Source of the DNA: Tupaia tana
Lineage: Eukaryota > Chordata > Mammalia > Scandentia > Tupaiidae
Length of the DNA: 64,000 nucleotides
Direction: 5' to 3'
Assembly (NCBI GenBank): GCA_026018925.1
Contig: JAKSZU010000018.1
Span: 3,628,920 to 3,692,919 of the forward strand
Part shown: positions 10,174 through 22,200 of the stretch, piece by piece
Numbering within the stretch: the first letter of the stretch is position 1
Layout of the letters: every line of letters begins with the position of its first letter
Notes under the pieces: generated by a model
Seen by the model: only the letters and a program-made list of their open reading frames with translations
Database searches by the model: none
Told to the model about the DNA's origin: nothing
Position numbers and translations under genes: made by a program

Positions 10174-11943
10174 CCTGCCCCCAAGTGGGAGCCCTCCAGT
10201 CCTGAGCAGCCCTGGTCGGGGCGCCTTTCAGGGCTGTGTTTTCATTTTGGTGACAGAGGCAAGAAGAGCTGTCTCCTCTCTTCTGGAACACGCTAAGTGA
10301 TGCATCACCCCGGGCACGGTCGGCTGGTGCGCACTCCCCACCCGCCAGGGTCTCCCAGCGAAGGTAGACAGGGTCCTGAGTGTCCCTGGCAAGTGACTCA
10401 GCCTCTCTCGGCCCTTTCCTCTTCTCAACAAGAGCTGCCTCAGGGCACTCGCTGCTGGCCTGCGTTTATGGTACGTTTGTGGATACATTATGTTTATGTA
10501 ACAAACACACCCACAGCTGCCAGGGGCTATTCTGAGCACTCAGAAGCTGTAGCCTCCCCAGAACGGGCCTTCCCCACGATCAGCCCCATTTCACAGATAG
10601 GAAGTAGGAGGCAGAGTGTAAGTGACTTAGCAGAAGTGCCCAGCAGCTGAGACCCAGCCTGGTGGGCTCCAGGCCCCTGCCCTCAGCCCCTAGCTTGCAC
10701 CCTCTTGAGGCGCCATCTGCTGATGGAGACTGTCCAGGACAGGGGACATGGCCAAGACCTCTCAGTTCTCTGGCTCCGGCCAGGAGCCCCTGGGCAAATG
10801 CAGGCCTGGCTGGACCTCACATTTCCCATCTGTGACATGACACTCCTTCCAGCTTCAAAATTCTCTGAGTCTCTGATGTCAGAGCAGTTCACAGCTGTCC
10901 TGAGCTGCCAGTAGGCGCCCAGAGCTGGCCAGCAGGAAGGTACAGTGTGGCCCCCTGCACCCTCTGGGGCGCTGACGTGTAAATAAAACAAGTTTCCTCT
11001 TGGCACAGAGAAGGGCCTTGCACGATAAATAAACGGAAGAGAAAGGGGCCACATCCGTGGAATCCCTGGAGGATTCCAGGGCTCACGGTCCGAGGTAACA
11101 GGAAAGTCATCGGAGCCGGGGACGCGGGCCCTCACCCAGGCCCAGTGTGCAGCGTCCCGGAGGAGTGCTGGGGGCAGGGCAGGGGCTTCCTGGTTCCTGG
11201 CATTTTTAATACCAGTGAGAGGAGGGGGGCTGATCAGCAAAACTTCCAAGGCCGAAGTCTGTTCAATTGTGTTGGGGCCATCAGGTCCCGTGCAGACCAA
11301 GGGTGGCTGGTGGAGCAGTGCCTGCTCAGGAAAGCCAGGTCTGCCCTCAGCAAGGCAGGGTGCTCAGGGCTTGGCAGGCGCTCTTCCTCCTGCTTCAGAA
11401 GCTTTTCCAGGCTGTCTGCGAAGTCCACTGTGGTCTCGGCTGCAGTGGCACCCTGAGTGGCCTCCTCGCCATAGGGCTTTGCCACTGAGTTCTAATTTTC
11501 CTGTCTCCTGTTCCCAGCCTGCCCCTACTGCACGCAGAGCCTGGACGTTACCCCTCGACCAGGGCAGGACCCAGGCCTGTCTGCTGGCTGCACCGCCGGG
11601 GCCAGGCTCAGTGCCTGGGGCCCCGTCCTCTTCCGCCCCTAGCAGGAACGTGAGCCTTGGGCAGACGCATTTGCCCCTGAGCCTCACTTTCCTGCTCTGG
11701 GCCGTGGGGTCACGATCTGCCTAAGGTGTGTGTGCTGTAGGGCCTGCCTGTGTGCTGGCCCTTCCCGGCACAGTGGGGAGGAGGCCCTGCTGCCGCCAGA
11801 CTGCTGGTCCCCCCGGGTGAGGGGCTGCTGGGATGAAGCCATGCAGGAGTCTGAGGAGGAGGGCCACCGGGCAACGAGACAAAGAGAAGGAGCTGGCTAG
11901 CCTGGGCTGAGCCGGAGCCTCCAGCAGCGTTTCCTGAGTACAT

Positions 11944-12125
11944 GCGTTTTCATATGGGTGTGAATATGCATACATGTGTTAGTATGTGCATCTGCGTATG
12001 AGCGTGTGCGTTTATTATGTATGTGCATGGGTGTCCATGCATCTGTGCGTGTATGTGTGCAGGCATGTGTGTGCTTGTGCGTGTTCTCATGCACGCTTCT
12101 GTGCACGTGCACGTGTGTGCATGGG
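11944..12125. repeat. GT-rich alternating purine-pyrimidine tract
   Basis: About 180 bases are dominated by degenerate GTGTGC/GTATGT units and punctuated by ATGCAT-like words. This is a degraded GT microsatellite with Z-DNA potential. Confidence 0.75.
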
Positions 12126-14873
12126 AAGTCGGTAGGTGCAGGTGTCCCGCTGGATCTTCCATCCCCTTCAATGCCCTGTGACAGGGAGTTCGCTGGCCCA
12201 TCCTGGAGCCAGGAAACAGGTAGACGGGGGCAGGGGAGAAGGGAAGAGATGGTGCCTGGCCCTCTGTGGGCAGACATGGGGCAGGGCCTCTGGCACAGCT
12301 TGGCACAGACGGACAGCACAGCTCTGCCACTTACTAGCTGTGTGGCCTTGGCCCGCTGCTTCCCCTCGCTGAGCTTCGGCCCCGTCTGTTAAGCAGGGAT
12401 GGCAGAGCGACACTCCCACAGGATGGGGGAGGATGGACGGAGACACCTGGCAGAGAGAACAGAGGTGTCTGCACGCGGGACCGAGCCTTCCTGGCGCCAA
12501 CCCCGGATCTCTGCCTCAGCGCGCCCCAGCGCACAGGTGGGGGGCTCAGACACACCAGAGGGAAGGCACCACCCGAGGTCATGCAGCACGGAAGGGCTTA
12601 GCCAGCACCCGGACAGCTTGCCCTGTCGTCATTCCCTGGCCTTGCTGAGCCCCAAATCCTGAGACGCTAGTCTCCTCCCCCGTCTCCTCAATGTGTGTCC
12701 CGTTCACACTTGAGGAAACTGAGGCCCTGGCACCAGTCTGGACACCAGGATGAGTGTGTCCCAGAAGGTGAGGCACAGGCCAGGTGCATTGGTAGTGATG
12801 TCACGGACCGGTGCCTGTTTGTGACAGAAGTGTGCAGAAGCCCGAGCTGGACTGAGCCACCCAGGAGCCCCAAACATCCCTGTCGAGAGTGGCCAGGGCC
12901 CAGCCTCACTGTGCCCTCACCGCCTGACTCCCCCCAAGTCCCCAGCTCTCCCTGAAGCTGGAACAAGGGCGGGATCCCTCCAGACCATGCTTGGTGATCT
13001 CCACCTCTCCACCGCTCCGGACAGTGCCGGGAGCAGGGCAGAGAGCACCCAGCTCATCCGACAGACCAGGAAGCCGTCAGTGCGAGCTGGGTCACCTCTC
13101 AGATCTGCAGCTACCTGCAGGGTCGTCTTCCCCGAAACCACAGGAGTCTGCCCTGGCCCTGCCCAGAGAGCTCGCTTCAGCCCACAGCCACTCAGCATGC
13201 TTGTTCCGGATCTCTCCCTGCACCTGCCTCTCCCCGGGGGAGCCCAGAGCCTCACTAGGGAAGGGACATGGTTGGGGACCAGTCAGTGCTTTGAGCCAGT
13301 GATGCCAGACTGTATCCAAACCTCGCCGTTCCACGTTCCAGAACCGCACACCCAGCTGGCTTCGACTGCTCCGTCTTCCATCCTTCCCGAGCAGTTCTGC
13401 CAGCAGTCGAGATTACATTCTGCCATGAGCCCCAGCTTCCCCTGACCCTGGAACCCCACTTCCCTCCTCACGGGGGCCCTTTGCCCTCCCCTGCTCCTCA
13501 GAGCTGCGCGCCTGCCCTTGGCATCTCTCCCAGGACCCATTTACCTTCTTCGGCTGCTCCATCCTTCCTCTTTCAGAGCCTGTGTGTTTGGCCTCTGGCT
13601 CGCTGGGAAGCAGAAAAACAAAATTTATCATCTGGCTGCCCTATTTTTTCTTTCTCTTTTCTTTTTGCCTAAGAATGAAGCGAGCGCTTCTCTGCTGTCC
13701 TCAGAGTTTCGGACACGGCAGGCCGCTGGCAAGACGACATCCTCCTCAGAGAGGAGTGTAGCCAGTAGCCATCGTATTTTCTAATCCCTGGGATTTATGG
13801 AGCCCTTGGGCTCAAGGACCACTTCACGTCCACTGGCTGGCATGACAGCAGTGTAGGCAGGTGTGACAGGAAGCATTCTCGCCGTTTTAAGAGCTGGGGA
13901 AACTGAGGCTCCCAGAAGTGGCTGCTTGTTCAACAGCACAGTTCCTGGGCCCAGGGCCAGCGGCCGGTCCTGGGGCTGCTGGCCTTCCACTGCAGTTTAT
14001 GTGCATTCATTGTGCCGATTATTAAATACAAACGTTTGACGTGTCTGGCCTGTCAGGTCACCTGTCTTAGCGCCCGCGCGTGTAAATCTGGGAGCTTCAG
14101 AGAGGGGAAGTTGCTGGACTACGCTCCATCGCTGGGCCCGCGACAGCCGACGAAGACACATTTTGTAAGCTACAAAGTGCCCTGCATGAAAACCATCTCG
14201 TGATTAGTGGTCAGAGCACGGGGCACAGATTCGCAGCAGGCGGCTCCCCTTAACCTAAAGAAGAGCCCAGGAAAGAACAGCCCAGGCTCCCCCCGGCCCT
14301 CCATCCCACAGCCCCAGATATTGCCATGAACTTCAGGGCCTCATAAAGCCCCTTTGACGAATGATCGCCGGCGCTGACCTGCCACTGGGGACGACGGGAC
14401 AGACACTCCACATAAATCTTGAGGGCACTCAAAGACTCCCTTGCCGCTGGCTTCTCAGCAGACCCCTGATTTGCAGCACAAACACCCACAGCCATCATTC
14501 ATGTGGTTGGCTCTCAGGCCACGAGGCCCCTGGAGGAGGCGGGTGCAGGTGGGGGGCGGGGAGGGTGGGCCAGCAGGAGCAGCTCTGAGAGGGGACGCTG
14601 GGGGCCTTCCCGCCTGTGGGGAGCTTGCCCCTCCGGGTGCTTGCTGACTGCTGCTCTGTGTTCAGCAGAGACCACCTCGCCCACGCCCACGCCCACACCA
14701 GCCTGGAAGACACGCGCTACACTCTCGTTTCTCAGTTTGGCCAAGGGGGACGCTGAGGCTTGACACCGAGACCCCACATGGCCACCGTAACAAGCTGGGA
14801 CATGTCCGAGCCAGGCTGGACCCCAGCCAGCCTGGGGGCGTACCTTGCGCCGAGCTGCCCCACCATGTGCTCT

Positions 14874-14900
14874 GACCTACAATAAAGGCGTCCTTGTCCC
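14874..14900 (+). terminator. candidate poly(A) signal, orphan
   Basis: 'ctacaataaaggcgtcc' is followed within 20 bases by a T/C-rich stretch, a plausible mammalian poly(A) signal on the plus strand. No upstream exon is recognised, so any transcript would be an unrecognised lncRNA. Chance occurrence is quite possible. Confidence 0.25.
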
Positions 14901-15228
14901 CCGCCGGCTTCTGCCTGGGAGGCCAATGGTCAGGGCTCGCCGGGCGCCTCTAGACCCGCCCGTTACCCCAAGCTCCGGGCACTGGAGCCACCCGAGTTGT
15001 GGTGGGTCCTGGTGGTGCTGGCCAACAGCAGGGTAGGAGTAAGTGCCACAGACTCCCCAGCTGTTCCTCCGAGCCACGAGTCGGCCTAGGCCACCGCCAG
15101 CCCACCCTCCCTGGCTGCTGCTCCTGCAGTTGGCTTGTTCCCGGGCTCGCTTCTGGAGACGCAGGCAGGACTCACGCTGTCGGGGTGCTGTCTTTGTCCT
15201 GGAGGGTCTCCTCTATGCAGGAAGTATG

Positions 15229-16224
15229 TCCTCCCTGCGCAGCGTGCCGGGCCCCCACGGCGTCCTCCCTGCGCAGCGTGCCGGGCCCCCACGGCGTCCT
15301 CCCTGCGCAGCGTGCCGGGCCCCCAGAGTCCTCCCTGCGCAGCGTGCCGGGCCCCCACGGCGTCCTCCCTGCGCAGCGTGCCGGGCCCCCGGAGTCCTCC
15401 CTGCGCAGCGTGCCGGGCCCCCGGAGTCCTCCCTGCGCAGCGTGCCGGGCCCCCACGGCGTCCTCCCTGCGCAGCGTGCCGGGCCCCCGGAGTCCTCCCT
15501 GCGCAGCGTGCCGGGCCCCCGGAGTCCTCCCTGCGCAGCGTGCCGGGCCCCCGGAGTCCTCCCTGCGCAGCGTGCCAGGCCCCCACGGCGTCCTCCCTGC
15601 GCAGCGTGCCGGGCCCCCAGAGTCCTCCCTGCGCAGCGTGCCGGGCCCCCACGGCGTCCTCCCTGCGCAGCGTGCCGGGCCCCCCAGAGTCCTCCCTGCG
15701 CAGCGTGCTGAGCCCCCACGGCGTCCTCCCTGCGCAGCGTGCCAGGCCCCCACGGCGTCCTCCCTGCGCAGCGTGCCGGGCCCACGGCGTCCTCCCTGCG
15801 CAGCGTGCCGGGCCCCCACGGCGTCCTCCCTGCGCAGCGTGCCGGGCCCCCACGGCGTCCTCCCTGCGCAGCGTGCCGGGCCCCCGGAGTCCTCCCTGCG
15901 CAGCGTGCCGGGCCCCCGGAGTCCTCCCTGCGCAGCGTGCCGGGCCCCCACGGCGTCCTCCCTGCGCAGCGTGCCGGGCCCCCACGGCGTCCTCCCTGCG
16001 CAGCGTGCCGGGCCCCCACGGCGTCCTCCCTGCGCAGCGTGCCGGGCCCCCACGGCGTCCTCCCTGCGCAGCGTGCCGGGCCCCCACGGCGTCCTCCCTG
16101 CGCAGCGTGCCGGGCCCCCACGGCGTCCTCCCTGCGCAGCGTGCCGGGCCCCCACGGCGTCCTCCCTGCGCAGCGTGCCCAGCCGCCCCAGCGTCCTCCC
16201 TGCGCAGCGTGCCGGGCCCCCACA
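15229..16224. repeat. 30-copy GC-rich minisatellite, 34/32-bp units
   Basis: I count 30 occurrences of the core 'ctgcgcagcgtgccgggc'. Units come in two main lengths that differ at the end. The 34-bp form ends CACGGCG and the 32-bp form ends GGAG or AGAG, with rare 1-2-bp variants. Neither length is a multiple of three and no unit contains a stop in most frames. Several long repetitive open frames on both strands therefore result and should not be read as proteins. Confidence 0.95.
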
Positions 16225-16379
16225 GTCAAGCACATCTCTGTAATCAGTGCCCAGAGTGAAGCAGGTCCAGCCTCCCAAAGCCTCCTCGCGCCCCTTGCAT
16301 GTGCCTGCCAGGCACCTGTGCCACGCGTGGGGAAACGACCCACAGACAAGGCCCTGGGGGTCCTGGCTTCTACCACCAC

Positions 16380-16614
16380 ACTTTTTTTTTTTTGCTATAG
16401 AGCACACACGCTCGCCAGAGACGGATAGAGAGAGAGAGGGAGAGAGATCACCCCCCAGGGGAGATGGCCTTGCTACAATCCCCTCTCCTCTTAGGATTTG
16501 AGGCCTGTGTGCGCACACGCTGGGCGTGTATTTTAAGCCACCGGGTCCAGGACTCAAACCATGTGGTCGGCCATGTGTGATCCAGTGCCTACCTCCACAC
16601 CACCTGCTGGCCCC
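16380..16614 (-). repeat. tRNA-derived SINE (main family)
   Basis: It opens with an oligo-T tract, then 'tttgctatagagcacacac' and a GA-rich block with 'gagatcacccccc'. It ends with the tRNA-like 'ggactcaaacc' and 'caccacctgctggccc'. It is full length in reverse orientation. Confidence 0.85.
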
Positions 16615-16617
16615 CTA

Positions 16618-16940
16618 ACCTTTTTATTTTTGAGCGGCTTCAGTGAGACGTAAATCCCACACTGCACAATCCACCCATTTCGAGGGTTCGCTTCGGTGGC
16701 CTTTAGTGTATTTCTGGCTTTACAGCCATCACCACAATCGATTTTAAAACTTTTCATCGCCCAAAAAAGACACCTTGTACCCTTCAGCTGTCGCCCCAGT
16801 CCCTCTAGCCACCCCTCCCCCAGCTCCTGGCAGCAATGTCCACGTTCTGTCCCTAGCATCACCTGCTCTGGATGTTTCTTGTAGACGAGGTCACGTGACC
16901 TTTGACCCCAGCTTCTGTCACTCAGCGTGTTGTCAAGGTG
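16618..16940. repeat. old L1 (L1M-type) fragment
   Basis: The sequence runs through 'gtgagacgtaaatcccac', 'tgcacaatccacccattt', 'acagccatcaccacaatcg' and 'aaaaaagacaccttgtaccc'. This is the order of a well-known diverged mammalian L1 segment. It directly follows the SINE. Confidence 0.65.
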
Positions 16941-17033
16941 CACTGTGTCGTGTGCCACAGACCCTGGGCTCATGCCAGCAGAGGTGCATCGTGTGTGCTC
17001 TTGGGGCCGGGGGGTGTCTGCTAGCCACGGACG

Positions 17034-17101
17034 GTGCACGTGGCCTCAGTCCCCAGGAGGGGCTTGGGTGCACGTGGCCTCAGTCCCCAGGAGGGGTTTT
17101 G
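17034..17101. repeat. 34-bp tandem duplication
   Basis: The block beginning GTGCACGTGGCCTCAGTCCC occurs twice, at 17034 and 17068, and is nearly identical up to AGGAGGGG. Confidence 0.9.
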
Positions 17102-17242
17102 AATCACGTCCTGGGGCTGGAAAGAAGTCCCAAGGCTACCTAGACCCCGCACCCAGCCCTTCCTGGCCCCTCCTGAGCCAGCGGGCCCGCGCTGCCGCGT
17201 CCCACTTACTCCTTCCCATGCCAGGTGGGGCAGGTCACACAT

Positions 17243-17315
17243 ACTGCCCCTTCACAGATGAGGCAGCTGAAGCGAGGCCAAGCTCCCTGCCCAAGATCAC
17301 ACAGTATGCCCGGAC
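17243..17315 (-). repeat. MIR-like relic
   Basis: 'cttcacagatgaggcagctg' is followed by 'ccctgcccaagatcacac', the MIR core read in reverse complement. Confidence 0.65.
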
Positions 17316-17714
17316 AGCCAGGGTCCCACGCCTCCCCGCCCAGGCAGTCCAGGTGAAGCCCGTAAAGGCTGAGGGGAGGGCGCGGGCCGGTGTTTCCCGG
17401 GGTCATGTGAGCACACGTGGTGCTGCCCTGGCCCGGAGACTTCCTTTCACAGGCCAGAAATACTTAGGCATGGCTCGCTCTAAAAGGGGAAGCACAGTTT
17501 TGAATTCCAGTCTCCCGGGCCCTGGACGATCGAGCACATTCCAGCAGGAGGGCGGTGCACACAGGAGCTGTGACCTACAGCCCCAGCTTACACCCCGCTT
17601 TGGGTCCCACTGTCTCTCCTGAGGCCAGGGATGGCGCACGGGCAAGCCCACGTCTTAGAACGCCGCCTGTCATGGCGGCGGCCCCAAACCCATTACTAGC
17701 CAAGTCACATCAGC

Positions 17715-17802
17715 CCACTGGATCCTCAGGGCCCTGAGGGTGAGGTAACAAGCACAGAGGGGCTAAGTGACTTGCCCAGGATCACACAGCGTCTAGATGG
17801 CC
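17715..17802 (-). repeat. MIR-like relic
   Basis: 'gaggggctaagtgacttgcc' and 'caggatcacacagcgtct' are well-preserved MIR core words in reverse orientation. Confidence 0.7.
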
Positions 17803-18185
17803 AAGCGGGGACTCTGGCCCAGGCCGCGCGTCTCCGGAGCCGAGCTCTGAGCTCTGCACGGCTTTGTTTCAGGGTGTGGAAGGCTAGCCCTGCTGTTTAG
17901 CCCCCCCGTGGCCTGGGAAGCGGCCCTGCTGCTATGACCATCTGCCCAGGCAGCCCACGTGGAGTGTGGCCACACCTCCCTCCTCGCGTTGCCACAGCCC
18001 CGCAGGCCCCTCCCCATGGCTCCCTGAAATGGCCCATCTTCTGAAGGCTGCATTTCAGAGACTTCAGGCTTTGGGGGTGCTCCATCCCACTCCCTCCACC
18101 CAGGAGGTGGGAGACCTGAGGCCCAGGGCCGGCCTGGCACGTCCGAGGCCACAGGAAGTATGGGATTGTGAGAAGAGCCATGACA

Positions 18186-18436
18186 TGGGATCAGCAGATG
18201 GTGTTGTGGTTACGTCGCTGGACTCCCGTGTAGTTAACCACGGTTCAAGCCCCAGACCCAGTGGTTTAAAACACGCCAGGCACGTGTGTGTGCGTACCCA
18301 AAATCCCAAGAGGAGAATGGAGGAGAAGTGATTGCGGCGTGGCCATCCCCCCTAGGGAGTGATTTCTCACTTTCTGTCTCTCTCTCTGGTGTGCGCATGT
18401 ATCCTATAGCAAAAATCTTTCTAAAAAGAAAAAAAA
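18186..18436 (+). repeat. tRNA-derived SINE (main family), full length
   Basis: The head 'cagcagatggtgttgtgg' is followed by 'gctggactcccgtgtag' and a B-box-like 'ggttcaagcc'. The body has 'gaggagaagtgattgcgg' and 'gtgatttctcactttctg', and the end has 'cctatagcaaaaatctt' plus an A-rich tail. Confidence 0.9.
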
Positions 18437-18506
18437 AAGTCATGATGTATTTTTTTTCTATGCAAAAATGTATCACGGCTTTTCTGACAACCTACCAAAG
18501 GTCATC
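18437..18506. mobile_element. short palindromic DNA-transposon relic (MITE-like)
   Basis: 'aaaagtcatgatgta' and 'tatcacggcttttctgac' flank a central 'ctatgcaaaaatg', giving an imperfect inverted repeat. A close relative lies at 57704-57775. The SINE tail directly abuts the element. Confidence 0.5.
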
Positions 18507-19199
18507 ACCCCTTTCGAAAGAGGTGATTTGTGGTGGAGAGGCCTGGGTGCCCTCACTTGGTCCTTTTGAGAACTTCCTGACTCCATTTCTCCCTGGAGAC
18601 CCTGAGGTTTAGCACGAATGAGGGCTAGCTCTGGCCTCGACAGAGAACCAGAGAAAGTGCCGCCCCAGGCTCCCAGGGTCACCCCCCCCCCCCCCCCACG
18701 GGGATGGGCAGGGCAAGCAGGGGGACATACCTGGCCGTCCCATCGCGACTGGCCAGGCACCCTGACGCACCTTCCAGAAAGACTATCTCTTGGGGGGGCC
18801 TCCTCGACCCTGTACGGCCGTTAATATTTATCAGCCCAGAAACCTGAGCTGCCAGAGAAGTGAGAAACGGCTGTGGACAGGTGCCGCGGTGGCTGGCACC
18901 CTGGCTTGGCTGGGGGCTGAGCGGAGGGTAAGGGGTGGCAGAGCAGGGGCCTCATCTAAGGGGATCAGAGCTGGCGTTCAGTCAGAGGAGAGGAGCAGGG
19001 GGTCGAGGAAGCGGCTCCACATGAGAAGCTGTGCTTCCTTCCTGCTATGGGCGTTCGAGGCCGGAGGGTGGGGCGACCCCAGGGCCCTGGCCTGGGGTGT
19101 GGGCTGGGACTTGGGAGACAGGATTGGCGCGCAGCACTGGCCCCTAGCTGCTTCCCTCTGGGAGCGCGCTCCATCTGCTCTCCGTCCGGTGGCCAGCGT

Positions 19200-19400
19200 G
19201 GTCTTTTCAAAAGCGCAGATCTGCTCGTGGTCTCCCTCTGGCTTAAAACCCTTGCCTGCTGCCCAAGCGCTCCAAGTAAAGATCAGGCCCTGCTTTGCCG
19301 CTTCCTATGTCTACGTGGCCCTAAGACCTCGGGGTCCTTGCGCCCTCCTGGTGCCCTGGCCTTCCCAGGAGGCACCGAGCACATCACACACAGCCCTTTG
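19200..19400 (+). repeat. L2 LINE 3'-end relic
   Basis: 'ctgctcgtggtctccctctg', 'ggcttaaaacccttgcctgc', 'agtaaagatcaggccctg' and 'tacgtggccctaag' follow the order of the L2 3' end, considerably diverged. Confidence 0.6.
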
Positions 19401-20144
19401 CAGGAGCGGCTGACCTCGCCGCCCCCCTCGGTGCCCAGAGCCGATGCCCACCCCAGGCCCGTCCCGTCAGCTTCCCTCTGCAGCCGGCCTGTCCACTCCA
19501 CCGCCCGGCCTCCCGAGCCCTGACTCCCAGCAGGGGCCGGTTGGAAGCACAGGGGGCCAGGGAGGGGAAGCCAGGGTGACCCCAGCAGGCCGTGCCCTGC
19601 ATGTGGCCACCAGCCCTTCTCACCCGGCCTGCCTCCCACCCCTCACCTGTCCTCCGGCATCGCAGTTGTGACCGCATCTCAGTTACCCCCTCCGGACCCG
19701 CCGGGCTTAGGTGCCCTCTTCCAGCCAGCACTTGGCTCCCCTCTGGGTCCCTCGTGAGCATCCAGACCTCAGGGGCCCCTGGCCGGGGCCCCACTCGGAA
19801 CCCTGTGATGAGCAGGGGTTCTGTTCCTGCTGGGGCTAGGGCTGAGCAGCGAGGAACCATGGGGGCGGCTGGTTACTGAACACCTGGCTGCCTCGGCTGC
19901 CGGGTCCCTGGGGGGAGGCAGGCACCCTCTCTCTCTTCCCTGGGCTCCAGCAGCCCCAGCACCATGGTGGCAGCAGGCACACGCACACCCATCAGCTGAA
20001 ACTGGGCGAGTGCAGGGGAGGGGCTGGAGGCACCCTCCTTTGGGGCCCGCTGTCCCCTCCCTCATAAGGGCACTGAGTAGACTGCTCCGGGAAGTGCATC
20101 TTTCACCCCTCCACTAAGGTGTACTGAGAAGCTGCCGGGCGCTG

Positions 20145-20275
20145 CGGTGGGTGAGTGGGGCATGGGTGCGTGATGGGTGGACAGGTGAACGGGTGAACGG
20201 GGTGCACGTAAAGGGAAAGGGTGATGGGTGAGTGGGTGCAAGGGGAAGCTGGTGGGTGGGTGAGAGGACAGAGGA
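20145..20275. repeat. degenerate GGTGARTGG tandem repeat
   Basis: Repeated 'gggtgagtgg', 'gatgggtgg', 'gaacgggtgaacgg' and 'gatgggtgagtgggtg' units form an imperfect 8-12-bp minisatellite. Confidence 0.75.
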
Positions 20276-21237
20276 CTGACTCCTGGAAAAAAGGAAGGCG
20301 GGCCTGAGTTTAGAAGAAAGATGGATGCCCTCGGAGCAGGGCAGGGCGGGGGCGGCACCTGCAGGGACTCCTGCTGATCTGGGCGTCTGTGGGAAGGTCA
20401 GGCCCTGAGGAGGAGTGGGCCGGGAGGGCGGTTCCTGAACTGAGTCGCGATGCCCTTGTGTTCGGAGTGGCAGCTTTGGCTTGCAGCGCCCGTGCAGCAT
20501 GGCTCGGGGCTAACAGGGCTGCTCCGGACAAGGTTCCTGGACTGACAGCTGGGGTGACGTGCCCTTGGCAGCAAGGAGCAGAGGCAAAAGCAGAGGTCCT
20601 GGTGCTCCCAGCCCAGGCCCTGCACGAGTTGGGACACGTTGGCCCAGCCCTACCCCGTCCTGGGCCCAGCGTGGCCGGAGCCTGTCTCTGTGTCAGCACG
20701 AGTATTAAATTCAAATCGCTAGCGAGGTCGCCCGGCAGATATAAGCCAGACACACCGTGCGCTCCGCTACATCCAGTGCACAGGGTTCTAGAAAGTTCCA
20801 GAAGCCAGTGGGTTCAAGAACTATACAATGCCAGCCACTTATGCCAGATACCACGCAGCACCGCAGGGGCTGGGCCGCACCCGTGACCGGGCACGTCGGC
20901 ACTTCCCAGAATCGTGGGTCTTCATGCCCACGAGTGGGAGAAACGGGCGCTCGCCGGTGAGGTCAGCTCAGGGCTGAACTGTGTGGCTACACGAGTTACC
21001 TGACACCTGTTTATCTGAGGCTTCGTGATTTGGGAATTGCAGACAAGGGACTGAGCTCTGCATGAAGCTGTGGGCAGCCACCGGAGCTGTGAGAATCATC
21101 GCGCCACCGAGCCTCGCCCTGGACAAGGGCGAACCGTACTCTGCTGAGAGGAAGGGGGTTAAGAAAGGTTTACCTGTGTCCTCAGAGGAGACTGGAAGAC
21201 GGAAAGAGCCACACCTACGTGGTGGACAGATGGGTTT

Positions 21238-21492
21238 TGTTTGTGCTATTTTGTTTTGCTGTAGGGCACTTGTGCTACCCAGAGAGACAGAAAAACAGAG
21301 GGAGATGGGGAAAGTGAGAAAGTGCCCCCTGGGGGGATGGCCACACTGCAGTCACTTTTCCTCCATCTTCTCTTGAGATTTTGGGGGCACCCATGAGCCC
21401 AGTGTGGTCCTCAAGCTGCCGGGTCCAGGACTCGAACCACATAGTTGACCATGTGGATCCAGCCACTTCAACCTCCACGCTACCTGCTGGCT
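21238..21492 (-). repeat. tRNA-derived SINE (main family)
   Basis: It opens with a T-rich start and 'ttgctgtagggcacttgtg', then 'agagagacagaaaaacagag' and a GA-rich block. It ends with 'gggtccaggactcgaacc' and 'cgctacctgctggc'. Confidence 0.85.
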
Positions 21493-21495
21493 TGA

Positions 21496-21750
21496 TTTTT
21501 TTTTTGAGGTTTTTGCCATAGGGCACATGTGATCTCCAGAGAGACAGAGATAGAGACAGTGAGAGGGAAAGTGAGAAATCGTCCCCTAGAGGATGACCAC
21601 ACCACAATCCCTTCTCCTCTATTCTCCTCCTGGGATCTTGGGCATATACACACATGCACTCAGCGTCAGTTTCAGGCTGCCAAGTCCAGGACCCAAACCA
21701 CAGTCAGGCATGTGGGAGTCCAGCACCCCACCACCACACTATCTGATGTG
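21496..21750 (-). repeat. tRNA-derived SINE (main family), tandem with the previous one
   Basis: It opens with 'ttttttttgaggtttttgcc', then 'atagggcacatgtgatc' and a GA-rich block. The tRNA-like head at the right end ('aagtccaggacccaaacc') is diverged and ends 'cacactatctgatg'. Confidence 0.8.
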
Positions 21751-21774
21751 TGGATTTTTACAGTAGGCATCTGC

Positions 21775-21971
21775 GGGGCCAGCAGGTGGCGAGGTGGTGA
21801 AGGGCGCGGGCTTCCCACTGTTAGATTGAGAGTCCAGGCTCAGACCCGGGGGCTTGTTTTCTCGCTTTCCCTCCCTACTCTCTGTCTTTCTCCGCTCAAA
21901 TAATAGTGATAATAATAATTGTAATGACAACTGGAATTAAATAAATAATACTTTTCAAAAAAAAAAAAATA
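21775..21971 (+). repeat. tRNA-derived SINE, short subfamily
   Basis: The head is 'gggccagcaggtggcgagg', then 'gcgggcttcccactg' and 'gagagtccaggctcag'. It skips the long central body and goes straight to 'gttttctcgctttccctcc', a TAA-rich stretch and a poly-A tail. The element at 57518 has the same structure. Confidence 0.75.
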
Positions 21972-21987
21972 GGCATTTGCGTTTTTA

Positions 21988-22200
21988 GGGGCCAGTCGGT
22001 GGCACAGTGGTCAAGTGTGACACTTGGTAAGGCTGAGCCATGTGGGGTGATTCAGGTCCTTGTCCAGACGCCTCTCTGAGCACATGGGACTCGCAAGTGC
22101 CCGTGATGGGTGGACCGGCATGGAGACCCTGCGGGAGTGCCACCTTTCCAGCTCACGCACTCATGGAACACGTAAATGAACTTCAGAAAAATAAATGTTC
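21988..22200 (+). repeat. possible third tRNA-derived SINE type
   Basis: 'ggggccagtcggtggcacag' followed by 'tggtcaagtgtg' looks like a tRNA A-box head, and the block ends 'cttcagaaaaataaatg'. The body does not resemble the main family. Confidence 0.45.

Larger units (their letters stand above)
10175..15228. other. intergenic stretch without recognised genes
   Basis: It is mostly unique sequence. MIR-like cores occur near 10570-10660 ('cagataggaagtaggag', 'gtgacttagcag'), 12310-12395 ('gccacttactagctgtgtgg'), 12705-12740 and 13850-13930 ('gggaaactgaggctcccag'). A GT-rich tract lies at 11944-12125. I see no coding exons. Confidence 0.5.

Noticed and set aside
14999..16557. Long repetitive open frames of about 330-460 codons on both strands
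   Set aside because: They are produced by the 34/32-bp minisatellite, whose units lack stops in several frames. All frames are equally open and the peptides are pure repeat.
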